From contig MCGE01000025.1 in NCBI GenBank assembly GCA_002105175.1, positions 186,001 to 250,000 of the forward strand: a stretch of 64,000 nucleotides of DNA, read 5' to 3'. This stretch comes from Absidia repens. Taxonomy: Eukaryota > Mucoromycota > Mucoromycetes > Mucorales > Cunninghamellaceae. This document shows, one piece after another, positions 11,232 through 22,128 of this stretch. Both the position numbers and the translations under genes were made by a program. The stretch's first letter is position 1. Every line of letters begins with the position of its first letter. The notes under the pieces were generated by a model. The model did no database searches and was not told where the DNA came from. It saw nothing but the letters and a program-made list of their open reading frames with translations.

Positions 11232-12068
11232 TCATTCCCATGAGGATTCTACAATCTCACGGACACGTCTGACATATTCCTTTCTGTTTTCACGATAAAG
11301 GTTGGCAGCTTCCGCATTAGCCGGTGAGTTTGGGTTGGGGTCGTGCAACAAGGATTGAATACTGGTAAGAATAGCCGCCACATCATATGTTGGACTCCAT
11401 CGGTTTTGTAAAATGTCGAGACACAGTTCACCATTGGCATAAACATTTGGATGGAACATCTTCGACACGAATTTCACAGAGGGCGGTTTGTTGGGCTATC
11501 ACACATGTCAAAAAAGGGTGTGTGCATGAATACCATGTATTCCATTTTCTTCAATCGCCACCACCACTTTCCTCCTCTCCTACCCACTACTTACATAAGT
11601 TTCATCAAACTGTAAAACAAGTTTAAAAGTACCATCTTCAAACGGAGTATCAGCTATGAATCAGAAGAATAAAACTTGGCTATCAGTTAACGGTAAAACT
11701 TCCCTCCCCTTCCTTCTCCAGGATGTTTTTCATTTCTGCTTACCAGGTCCAAATATCACGGCGTTCCACATCATAATATTGTCAGAGCAAGGCGCACCTT
11801 CAAAAGATAGAGAGACTCGGTTAGCTTATTTTACTCCCCCATTACAACAACGCTCTATTCTTTCCTATGTGTTTCCCTCTGTCTACATGTATTAACATAC
11901 CTGATACGCCACCTATAAAATAATAAAAAGTAAAAAAAGTTCAATACAATATGACCAACTCAATCATGTCCACTATGTACGCACCACTTCTTTGTCAGAC
12001 TTACCAGGAGGATCGCTCTGTAAACGCTTAAAGTCCCGCATAAGACGTCTTCTTGTAGGTGTTGACAT
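11232..12068 (-). CDS. rad6: ubiquitin-conjugating enzyme E2, Rad6/Ubc2 type
   Basis: Five exons (12068-12005, 11912-11901, 11797-11744, 11653-11595, 11495-11232) give 150 aa, the core Rad6 length. The N-terminus [16 protein letters not shown], the HPN motif ([13 protein letters not shown]) and the catalytic cysteine at residue 88 coincide with Rad6. The product ends shortly after the last helix and lacks the acidic tail of budding-yeast Rad6, as in fission yeast and animals. By family it loads ubiquitin for Rad18 (PCNA, post-replication repair), Bre1 (histone H2B) and the N-degron pathway. Exon 2 is a 12-nt micro-exon encoding most of GVSG; without it the frame is kept but four residues of the conserved PPGGVSGAP loop are lost. 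Confidence 0.95.
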
Positions 12069-13059
12069 GATGTATAAATATTGTGCAGTAGATTGAATAG
12101 AAAAGAAAAGATGAAAATATAACGATAACCAATAGATGAGAACCGCAGGTAATGTCGGCTTCTGGATGGGAAAAAGAGAGGAAAAAAAAAAACGAAGAGC
12201 GGATTTTCAAAAGCTTGGAGGCCATGCTTTGTCCGTTCAGTCACACGGCAAAATGACGCTCTATTTCATTCCCATCCAACCAGCCTCCCCCTTTTGTTTT
12301 TGGCGCCCATCCTCCCACAAAAAAAAAATCAGTGTTCATTTCTGCTCGAATTTTTTGCAAAGAGCACTGGACATTAAAAAGTTACACTAACATAGGACAA
12401 AAATCTTTTTGGCATGAAGAAAAAATCTGGCATCAAAAATTTTATAGCGTGGTTTGCGTCTCAGAAGTCGGTATGTCCATCGGTCGAAAACACAGTGTTT
12501 AAATGGCCACTTCCCCCCCCACCTCTCTCCGCCAGGTGATTGTTAAATTTGGGTCAAGATTCGAGATGCACTTCTCCCAAATTCGAAAAACCAAAAAAAA
12601 AAAAAAAAAAAAAAAAAAGATTTCGCCGGGTTTAAACATTCTCACATCCTCCCAAAAAAAAAGTCTACAGAGCGCAAAGTGACGTGTTGAGGTGCGTATT
12701 TGTGTGTGTGTGTGTGGGGGGGGGTTCTCTCTTCACCGTACCATTCACAATGGAAATAATGAGCTGGCTGGATATATAGATAGTATGTAAAATTTTCTAT
12801 GGCGGATGACGACTTTGTTCAACGGTCCTAAGACTCATTGATATACTGGCTCATGCAGGGATATATAGAACCGCATACATTTCATAGAAAAAAGAGCTTA
12901 CGGGCTGCCAGTTAAACGTTAACTGACTGACACTCTAGGGGAACGGAGAGTGGTATTGTCAAGCTGAAGCACAGATGTATGATAGGACACTCACAAAGCA
13001 GCTATAATAACGGCATTACCCACTAGTCCGTAGGTCAGAGAATGATTGGTAAAAAAAAA
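12069..13059. other. spacer upstream of the Rad6-like gene
   Basis: Contains the divergent promoter region, an A run near 12593-12618 and a short GT repeat followed by a G run near 12700-12724. No coding exon was recognised. Confidence 0.5.
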
Positions 13060-13690
13060 AAAAAGGGGCATGTTTTATTTACAGCAATATTGAACACTAA
13101 ACTAAAAGCGCGAGATTCATTGTAATTGGGAATCTATTGTGGACGAAGCATGAAAGGGACTATAAGGTGAGATTTATGGAATGGTCAACACTAATCTAAA
13201 GGGACAATGGTAAAATGGGAGTCAATATCATGTGCAAGGCATGATAATGACGGAGGAGACAATAGTCATTAAGCACAACACCACACGTCATCACTAATCA
13301 AAAAGGGGGAGAGGATGGTTGTAAAAATGTATTCTACTGCACAAGACATGAGAAACACTATTGGGACAGCGTTTTTTTACTGAAGCATGTAAAAAAGGAC
13401 ATAATTTATTCCGATATAGATACAAACTATGAACAAACTATACGAAGTCATCTAATGGTGTGCTTGATCCTAGATCCAAAATTAAAGGGTTTCCTCATGC
13501 ATGTTGTAATCGCTGCGCTGAAAAGCCCTCTAAACTAGACCTGACATTATTCTAAGTCCATCATAGCCCTATAGAAGTCGAATGGTGAAGAAAAAGAAGA
13601 AGAAGGACGAAAAGAAAATGGGACAGAGGCGGGAAAAAAAAATTGGCAGAAAATATATATTCACGTGGGCGGCGTTTGAAATGAGGGTCT
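13060..13690 (-). repeat. dispersed non-coding element, copy B
   Basis: Reverse-oriented copy. Read on the minus strand it opens with ATTTCAAACGCCGCCCACGT near 13678-13659, then a pyrimidine tract, the core GCATGAGGAAACCCTTTAAT near 13505-13480 and degenerate CTTCA(G/A)TAAAA units. No open frame of note. It sits in the divergent spacer between the Rad6-like gene and EXO70. Confidence 0.7.
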
Positions 13691-14352
13691 TCAGTCTCAT
13701 GAGAATTCGGTTTTGCCGATTATCATTTTTTGGTGAAATCGGCTTTTTATATACAAAAACCTACATCATGCAATATCATCAACATGTTTGATCTCTTCTC
13801 AGAACAGAAACTTCCTACCATTCAGCATTGGGAGCATGGTGGTTCTCTTTTCGCCATGGTGTTTTTGAACGCACATTTTAGTTTGTCATATGATGTGGAA
13901 TAGTTTGTCACCCACTGTAGAGCAATTTATCCCATCCCACCTTCCCTGTACATGTAGAATGGTTTGTCACTCGCATCAGAATTACATACTCTCATAGTTT
14001 ACTAGACGCTATATTCTTCTACAACAATAAAAAAAAAATCATACATGCCCACAATACCTGACAACATATCATATAAGGTTTTTCGGTGATATATATATAT
14101 ATAAAGATGTTGTATATAGAAAGAGCATGTGTGCCGTTAAAAGTAGACAAAAATATGAACTCATTTGTCGAAAATTCGGTAGCTGGCGTTTGTGGGCAAC
14201 CTTGATTTGGTTTCGCTTCCTCAATGACACTTGGAAGAGGGAGATTAAAGCGACGAATGGCGGTAATTTAAATTCAGCTCGTTTTTGTAAATTGAATTTT
14301 GTGCAGTTTTTCCTTGCCTTTCCCTTTCCCTTTCTTTTTTAATCACTTCGTC
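13691..14352. other. EXO70 upstream region
   Basis: AT-rich, with a short TA repeat near 14089-14102 and a pyrimidine-rich tract (about 14307-14341) just before the EXO70 start. Nothing else was recognised. Confidence 0.5.
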
Positions 14353-16142
14353 ATGAACGCTATCCACGGATCCTCCGTATCTATATCAAGGTAAATAAAA
14401 TAAGACAATGCATAAAAGAATCATCGGCACCGACAAATGACTGACATGCTTCATCTTCTTTGCAAACACATAGTCGAAAGAACAACCCTGCTGTTCGACA
14501 ACAAGACGATGGAGACGAACTGCAATATTTAGAGAACGAACTTGGCAAAATGGATGGTTTATCATCGAAACTGGTAAATGGTGAACATGATGTTAGTTGA
14601 AACCTCTAGGAAAAATAATAATACTTAATACGCTATTTTATTTTGTAGACTGGTATCCTTGATTCTTTTGACGATCGACTTTTAAAGCTCGAAGCTTCCA
14701 TTTTACCGATCCACAAGTCAACGCAAAATCTTACAAGACTCGTCAATAGTAAGTGTCTATCCCTTTCTTATAACATAGTCAGTGAATATAATTTACTAAC
14801 GTTTTACTACTACTCTTTCTGGGGTCATTTTTATTTATAATTTTTGTTCACTAGACATCGACGCGACGTTACTTGCTACTGATAATATTGTGCAGTGTTT
14901 GAATTTGCCAAGTAAAGAAGAAGGATTTATACTAAAAGGGTAAGTTCAAAGGGTGCAGAATAGAATGACGACTATCATAAACTTGTTTTGATCCAAATCC
15001 TTCCCCTCTCCATGGTAGGCCTGATGAAAATGATATTCTTCCTTATCTGCAAGCAATGGGTCGCCTAAAGGATGCGGTGGATACGATCGAGAAAAGTCAG
15101 TTAAAGTCCTGTGAGAAAGCAACCTTCCAAACCGTAAGTAACTGCTGATTATTATTGTCTATATACTGTACATGTGTTCATCGACGTTTTTCTTTTTTTC
15201 CTTTTTTTCCTTAGAAACAATTACTTAAAGCTGGTATGCTGCATTTGGAAACTTTATTCCGCAAATGGTTGACTACAGTTAGCCATCCCGTTGATGTTCA
15301 TACCATCTTGGAATCAGGTATGCCTAAAAAAGGGTTAGAGGGTCAGAGCCACTACAGCAAATGGAAGTGACTATATTCACAGTGAAATATATTTTGACTG
15401 GTTAGATGAAATCATGCCATCGTCTACCGCCATGAAACAGCTCTCACAACTCGCCACCTATATTGCCACTTCAGTGACCGAAATTGGATACGCCGTCGAT
15501 TTTACAAAACCATATGCGGATATCCGCTCTGTCTACATGCAAAAGTCGCTCACACCACTATCTCAATCCGTCCAATCTTCGGAAAAGCATAAAGGCATCT
15601 CTTATGAAAAAGGTTCCAGTGAATTCTTGAAATATATGGAATGTTTTGTGAAAATGGTCAAGGTAAATAAAAAAAAAAAAAAGAGTTAGAGCACGCATGA
15701 CCATTAACTAATTCTTGTTTATTGTCAACAGTCTGAATGCTCCTTCTCAAGAAAAATCCTTGGCAATGCCACTCAACGTACAGCGGCTCTCAGGTCGACG
15801 ATTGGACCTCCACTTGCTGAATTCGTTGCGGCAGGTCGACAACTGGTGGCCATTGCAAAACGGCTCCCCTATAGTGAATCCATCTTTGTGTTTGACATTT
15901 TGGAAAAGTATGAACGTGATTGCCAAGCTAGTTTGGATGCTATTGGACAAGAATACGATTTGGAAATGAAAGAATTGACAGAATTGATGCAATCTGTTAT
16001 TACGACAGCACTCAAGAGCTTCTATGACTTCATGGAGGATATTAAAGGCAAACGGGAAGCGAACTCTATCGTCAATATCAGTGTGGATGGTACAGTCAAT
16101 GAAATGACTAGTAACGTAAGTGGGGTTATCAAAAGAATGGAC

Positions 16143-16182
<40 letters not shown>

Positions 16183-16751
16183 GGAGTGGGGTTGGCAAAA
16201 ACATACAATTGTAGTGACATTTTTCCTACTTTTCTAAAATAGACTCTCAATTATCTGAAACGACTTATATTATGGAGAGATATGGTGGAACCATTGCTGA
16301 TATGTATTGGAGATGGAGGGTGGAATCAACCTGTGATGAGCCAAAGTATTTCGTTCGACAAAATATCCTTTGGCGGGTCATCTTCTTTGGGTGCTGCACT
16401 TTTACAAAAGTTCCTGGTGGATGCTCTGGATCAACTGTGTATCTCGCTACAAACCAAATCAAGGGGTTACAAGAAACCGACATTGGCCACCGTCTTTTTG
16501 CTCAACAATTACAACTACATTTTGCGACAAATACGTTCTCCTCCGTTGAATGCCATTTTTGATGAAAATACAGAAGTCAAGTTTGGAAAATTGGTCAAAA
16601 AACAACTGGATGCTTACCAAGAATCTTGGAAACCTTGTGTGGAAAACCTCATGGATGTTACTTATGTTCGAGGTGGTACCATCAAGAATGCACTTAGTGG
16701 AGCAGATCGACAAATGGTCAAGGATAAGTTCAAGGTATTCATTCTCTTTTC

Positions 16752-16799
<48 letters not shown>

Positions 16800-16988
16800 A
16801 GGCAAGATCAATACAATGCAAGAGTTACTTAATTTTTTTTTTTGTAGAACTTTAATATGGAATTTGATGAAATTTGGCGAACCCAAACTGCGTATGCTAT
16901 TCCCGATCCAGAACTTCGCAACCAGGTGATTCGTGATGTGAAGAACGTGATTGTTCCAATGTATGGACGATTTTTGGACAAGTAAGTC

Positions 16989-17030
<42 letters not shown>

Positions 17031-17219
17031 TACCCTTCCCCCCCCCTCCTCCTCCCCCTTTCTAACCACGGATTACTCATCTTTACTCATCATGATACTT
17101 TTTCCCGCCCCTCTAGGTACCAAAGCACAGAATTCACCAAAAACCCAAGCAAATATATCAAGTACGACAAGGAAAAACTGGAAAGGATGATCAACCATTT
17201 GTTCGAACCCTCAGCATAG
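14353..17219 (+). CDS. EXO70: exocyst complex component Exo70
   Basis: Eleven exons (14353-14390, 14474-14573, 14649-14748, 14855-14939, 15019-15133, 15215-15317, 15406-15662, 15732-16115, 16243-16734, 16848-16981, 17117-17219) join in frame to 636 aa, typical for Exo70. The N-terminal coiled coil (about residues 20-70) leads into the helical-repeat body. The C-terminal part shows the family signature around GRFLDKYQSTEFTKNPSKYI and KYDKEKL. Exo70 links the exocyst to PI(4,5)P2 and Rho GTPases at the plasma membrane and supports polarised secretion at hyphal tips. The intron at 16735-16847 has an unusual GTATTC donor and a 42-A run. Exon 8 is followed by a GA repeat in the intron. Confidence 0.93.
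16754..16795 (+). repeat. poly(A) run of 42 in an EXO70 intron
   Basis: An uninterrupted A tract inside the intron between exons 9 and 10. Other low-complexity tracts in neighbouring introns are a GA repeat near 16145-16179 and a TA repeat near 16994-17026. The exact lengths depend on the sequencing. Confidence 0.9.
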
Positions 17220-17639
17220 ATATATATAGTTATTTTTATCCCCCCCCACTTCCCATTCCCCATATATACACGCCTAGTTTACAACCCCCTTTCAACCCCT
17301 TTTTTATATACACAAACAATAAATAAAAATAAAATAAAAAAAAACAATCATGAATACAAATTTGCAAAAAGTCTTTTGATATGGTATTATATATGTATAT
17401 ATATATATATATTTTATTAAACAATCAATGTGTCAAAAAAAAAAAAAAAGATTTGAATAATGGAGTATAGACGAAAATATAAAAAGACCAAAAAAAAAAA
17501 AAAAAAAAAAATAGAGAGAATCCGATAAGGTATATCAAAGAAAGAGAAAGAGAAAAGAAATAAATTAAACTAAAAGTAAACTGAATGTATATAAGGTAAA
17601 AAAAAAAAAAAAAAAAAAAAGTGTGTGAATTCAATTGTT
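17220..17639. other. convergent spacer
   Basis: 3' flanks of EXO70 (+) and the acidic regulator (-). Dominated by C, A and TA runs. AATAAA-like signals occur near 17319-17326. No gene. Confidence 0.5.
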
Positions 17640-18617
17640 TTAAAACAATGTAAAGTCATCCATGTCGGCAAGGTCTTGAGGTACCAGGGAAGGAGAGAGT
17701 GGTGGTGATTGCATGGCCAAAAAAGTTGAAGTTGCAGTAGACGATGATGATGGTGGTAATTGGCCAAAAGCGTCGAATATTTCATCATCATCCATGATAT
17801 CATCCAGGTCACCGTTGTTTATCCCATTAGTAGAGCCGCCATCATCATAATCATTGTTGTTGTTGTTGTTGTTGTTGTTGTGATCCAAAGGAGGAAGAGT
17901 GCCAAAGAGAGAAAAAGGGGAGAGTATGGGTGAATTCTGGTTGTTGTTGTTGTTGTTGTTGTTGGGGATAAGGAAAGGTGACATGGGATTGTCTACCATG
18001 GAAGAGATAGACGATGCTGGTGATGCAGTTTGCGTAGGAAGAATAGAGGAGAATAATGAAGAAGAAGAAGAAGAAGATGATGATGATGATGAAGAAGAGG
18101 TCGTTGATGATGGATATAAAGTAGTAGTCGTAGGAGAGGTGGTGGAGTGTTTTTTAGAATAAGGATGATACCGCCTTGATGATGAGCGTCGACGATAAGA
18201 AGTTGGTGATGTTGTGGTGGTGATAACGGCGGTAGTTGTGTTGGTGATGGAAGAAGAGGAAGGAAGATAACAGGAATCCATATGGTAATCGTTGTGTAAA
18301 GTTGGCTGAGCTGAATAATAGAAGTGGTGGTGGTTGTGTTCTAATGGAGCGATGACTGGTACACGAGGATGAATGTTGGTGCTTGCAGAGTGATGTGTGG
18401 CGTCAGTCCAAGGTTTAGTTGAGGTTCTTGCAGCCTTTCTTGTCGACTTATCTGTGGAGAGTAGGCCGGCTCTTTGTTGTTGATAATGTGTTCCATGTTG
18501 CGTGGAGTAAAGATGGTTTGATCTTGAGAATTCATTGTCAGTTGTTGTAAGAGAAATGTTGTGGGTAATGTGCTTGGGTGGCAACAAAACGAAGTTTTGG
18601 GAAAAGAGTGTTTTCAA
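17640..18617 (-). CDS. low-complexity acidic protein, possible transcription regulator
   Basis: A 325-codon frame with no domain that I recognise. It contains long Ser, Thr and Asn tracts, a basic patch (SYRRRSSSRRYHPYSKKHS) in the middle, and an acidic C-terminus (LDDIMDDDEIFDAFGQLPP, then DLADMDDFTLF). Acidic segments with embedded aromatic residues resemble activation domains, so a regulatory role is possible but is inference only. The tracts come from CAA/AAC and GAA/GAT-type trinucleotide repeats, and the protein may vary in length between strains. The start at 18617 is the first ATG of the frame; a second overlapping frame near 18535-18341 leaves the N-terminus uncertain. Confidence 0.5.
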   Translation of the reverse strand: MKTLFSQNFVLLPPKHITHNISLTTTDNEFSRSNHLYSTQHGTHYQQQRAGLLSTDKSTRKAARTSTKPWTDATHHSASTNIHPRVPVIAPLEHNHHHFYYSAQPTLHNDYHMDSCYLPSSSSITNTTTAVITTTTSPTSYRRRSSSRRYHPYSKKHSTTSPTTTTLYPSSTTSSSSSSSSSSSSSSLFSSILPTQTASPASSISSMVDNPMSPFLIPNNNNNNNNQNSPILSPFSLFGTLPPLDHNNNNNNNNNDYDDGGSTNGINNGDLDDIMDDDEIFDAFGQLPPSSSSTATSTFLAMQSPPLSPSLVPQDLADMDDFTLF

Positions 18618-19070
18618 AAAAGAGAAGAGAGAGAGTGCGTTTGCTTCTTTTTTCCTTTTCTTTCAATGAGAGAAAAAAGTAAAAAGACGATAGTTAGACA
18701 AACGGGAGGGCAGTGATTCACAATCAATAAAAAAGTGAGATCCTTTCCAGTAACAAAGGGTATGTGTACTTTTTCAAAAAAAGGAAAACAAATAAAACCT
18801 CTTTGTTAAAAAACAAGAGGCTAGTATAAATATAAATAAATGGGAAAGAAGAAGAAAAAAGAAAATGTGGTCAAATTCCATTTTTTATTGTAAAAAAATA
18901 TATACACCCGTTTGTGTACCAAATCAGAAATCTGATTGGCTGATAAACTACCGGGCGTTAAAAAAAAGAGCTTCGCCACCTTGTAAAGCAATAAAAGATA
19001 TATCACATGGTGACAACAAGTATAAATAACTACTGTAATAACTAATAAGCTAGAGTGGAGAGGAGAGGGA
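18618..19070. other. spacer
   Basis: Promoter side of the acidic protein gene and the 3' flank of the glucosidase gene. AT-rich; no exon recognised. Confidence 0.5.
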
Positions 19071-21629
19071 CTATACTACAAATTTTGATCCTTTCAATTC
19101 CAGCACCATAGTTGTATTCATGGCTTCTTGTTCAGTCCACCACCAGTGCAGTAGCCAATAGTCTTGTTGATTCCGATGGATTTTCCACTGTCCGCGAGAC
19201 ACCACAACTTGAGTCGACGGTGTTGTATCCGATGGCAGTATCGTTGATGGTAAAGGAAACCCGTTTTTGGGGACAAAAATTTCGGTGATTGCAGTGCTGA
19301 CTTTGGTGCTAGGTTGGAACTCATATCGATAATAAGCATGATGCTTGCTCGTGGGGGAATTGAAGGTGATACCAGTCGGTGTTCCTGCAGTCAAGCGAGG
19401 ATGAGGTCGATGAAGGCAAACCAGTCGTCGTTTGTTAATATCGTCAGGTAGCAATACGTTTTTATCAAGGTCCTTTGCTGGTGGTGATGGTGATGATTCT
19501 CCGGCAATAGTTGATATTGTGCTTTCGGTGCATATTTTGTCCATGTCCCCATCATCGCATTTGCCCATTGCTGCCGTTGTTGTCCTCGGTCCTTGGTTTG
19601 TGCTATTGTCATATCCTTGTTGTTCTTGTTGCCATATACTGAGATCTTCGCCATTCCACTGATCGCCCCACACCGGATCATTGTCAGGTACATATTGCCA
19701 AAGTGTATAGTTTAACAGTGTGTTCTCGACCGCATTGATACTTGCATCCATAGCCTTATTTTGAGAGGAATCCGGTTTGTTGATATCATTCAGTTGAGAA
19801 TAAGCCAATGTCATAGTTGTAGCTGTATTTAAAAAAAGAGACATAAACCAATGCCAAAGCCGTTGCCAAATAGATGGAGTTTGTTTAGATGCAGCAGTTG
19901 ATGATGATGATGAGCCGTCTTTCATGTCATAAGGAATACCGATTTCACCAAGCAAACAAGGATAATTGCCAATTTGTTCTAATCCTTCAGCACGAATGGT
20001 TGTCAATTGCTTGATGAAGCATTTTCGAATAGCATTTTCACCCAAACACAAAGCACGGATGAATCGTAAAGGACCAGAGCCATATTTGCCACGATTCAAG
20101 TTGATAAAGTCAATGTTGTAGCTGCACCATTTTTTCTTGACCAAAGTAAGACCATCATACCAATGGGGAGTATAGACGAGACGTTGATAAAGCGGATCAT
20201 TTTCCGGTAGCTTGGGGGGCTTGTCCAAGATAGGGGGCTGGACAAAGATGATGGCATTCCTGTGAATTGTCCGAATCGTTTGTATATAAGTTGTTAAAAA
20301 AGGTAACCAGTAGTCCTGAGCAAAATGTGTCGGTTTTTCGGAGGTAGGGTGCGTGGCAAAATAATGAGGCAAAACGAGCGATTGCGTGGATTTATCCCAA
20401 ACACCATGCAGTTCCCATATGCAGCCAGCCTTTTCCCAGGATTTTGCACGTTTCCATCCAAATGCTATACAAGAGTCATCCAGCTGTTCCTGTGTGAGCC
20501 ATGCCGAAGTGATATCGTCTTCATTGCTGCCACCATCATTTGGATCCACCAAGATATCGCCCTTTTTCTTTGGACCGGACCAAATAAATTCATAATTCGC
20601 CACCTTGGTCGCCAATCCACTACCCAATAGCATTCCTTGAAAAGGTGTTGGCATCAATCCCATCTTGAAACTTGTATCACTTTCGTCCAGTTTGTTAAGG
20701 TCAGGGAAACCAAGGTATCCATGGCCAGGTTCATTCATAGTGTCATAGCCCAAAACCACACTGTCCTCCAGTTCATGTTGTTGAATCCGCATAGCCAATT
20801 GCGCAATAGCATTGAAAAAGTGCCTTTGAAGATAATCTTGAATGTTGACTTGATCAATCACACACTTTGGAGCAAAAGTCTTTCCAGCAAAGAAGAGCGT
20901 GAACATGGTCGCCGCCGCCAATCGTTGGTAATTGGTGTTCCATATCATTCGTGGGTATTTTTCAGGGTTGTCGTATGTATTTTGAACAAGCGCTGCTATA
21001 GTAGTGTTGAAGTTCAAGGGATTTAAGCCAGCAAGTGTAAGAGTCCAACCAGGATGACCCGAGCCACCACAATGACGGGACCACTAAAAAGAAAAAAGTT
21101 GCTGGATTAGTGAGTAACTTGTAAACTTGGCATAGTTGAATATCGATACGTGTACTTACGGTATCTTGATGGGGATCAATGAAAACTTGAAGGCCATAGT
21201 GTTGACACTTCTTTAGCATTTGAATAACGTAGTCCAAATAATCGGTATCGTATATTCCACTATCAAATTGGTTAAAGGAGGCTAAAGTCAATCATATATA
21301 TTCAAGTGCTAAATTCGGGAATGGGGAGGAGCTGGGGAGTAAATGTTGACTTACGGTCCTTCATGTTCAATTGCCTCCCAAGTAATGATAAAACGGACCA
21401 AGTTAAATCCATAAGTCACAAGTCGCTGGAAGTGAAGGTCAGCCTCTTCTAGAGGAAAGGGGCGTCCAACAAAGGTCACGTTTCGGTCATAGTCCACCCA
21501 AAAGCCGCGGCGAGAGTGAGAAGGAATTCCTACAGGTAATTTAGCACCGCCACCCACATTGATCCCATGAAAAAAAACAGTTCGTTTGGTTTCGCTATCA
21601 ATAAAGAAAGGTCCGTCTAATTCTATCAT
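19071..21629 (-). CDS. GH5_12 sterylglucosidase / glucocerebrosidase-like hydrolase
   Basis: Three exons (21629-21355, 21259-21160, 21083-19071) give 795 aa. The N-terminal GH5 barrel opens with FFHGINVGGGAKLP and continues through TWEAIEHEGPGIYD, FIDPHQDTWSRHCGG and TMNEPGHGYLG. The predicted acid/base is Glu243, and the nucleophile is Glu505 in LLGEIGIPYDM. A C-terminal beta-sandwich-like region (about 620-795) follows, as in fungal EGCrP2/Sgl1 and yeast Egh1. These intracellular enzymes remove glucose from ergosteryl glucoside and, in some members, glucosylceramide. Low-complexity inserts (SSSSSTAAS, PSPPAKD) sit in loops. Intron 1 must end at 21260, not at the nearer TTTAG near 21284, to keep frame and restore GPGIYD. 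It is divergent from the mannosyltransferase. Confidence 0.88.
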
Positions 21630-22128
21630 CGGTCAAAGTAGGTAAGATAATAATAAAGTGAAAGGGATAGAAAAAAAAAAAAGAGAAAGGAAAAGGGCAA
21701 AATGGTAAAAACAGCCCCGCGGCATTTGACGGCGATTCAAAAATCATCAGGGAAATTGCCCATTTTTTCCCTCACCATATATTTGTGTGGAGGCATGACC
21801 AATTTTTTCGTTTTTCACATAAAGTGCAACAAACACTTTTTGAGGTTTAACAACCCATTCAGTGTAACAGTCTGAAAATCAATACTATCCAGATGAAACA
21901 ACCCTTGGCATAATGTGGCCGCCGTATCAGATATGGGTATTGATAGGCAAAAAAAAAGGATCGACTGAAACCCCGCAAACTAACACTGTCTAGGTTAATA
22001 TATTTTAGGCATAGTATATGTGTTTCCATCAGTGTGGTAATTGGACATATAAAAATACGCAGCTTTTTAGACCTATTTTTCTATTTATTTTTTCTTCTCT
22101 TCCTTCTTTCCTTCTTCATACTATAAAG
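21630..22128. promoter_or_regulatory. divergent promoter region, glucosidase / GT71
   Basis: A 499-base spacer shared by two divergently transcribed carbohydrate genes. The glucosidase side carries TCAAATGCCGCGG (minus strand, 21729-21717), similar to boxes upstream of several other genes here. Pyrimidine-rich DNA precedes the GT71 start. Confidence 0.45.
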
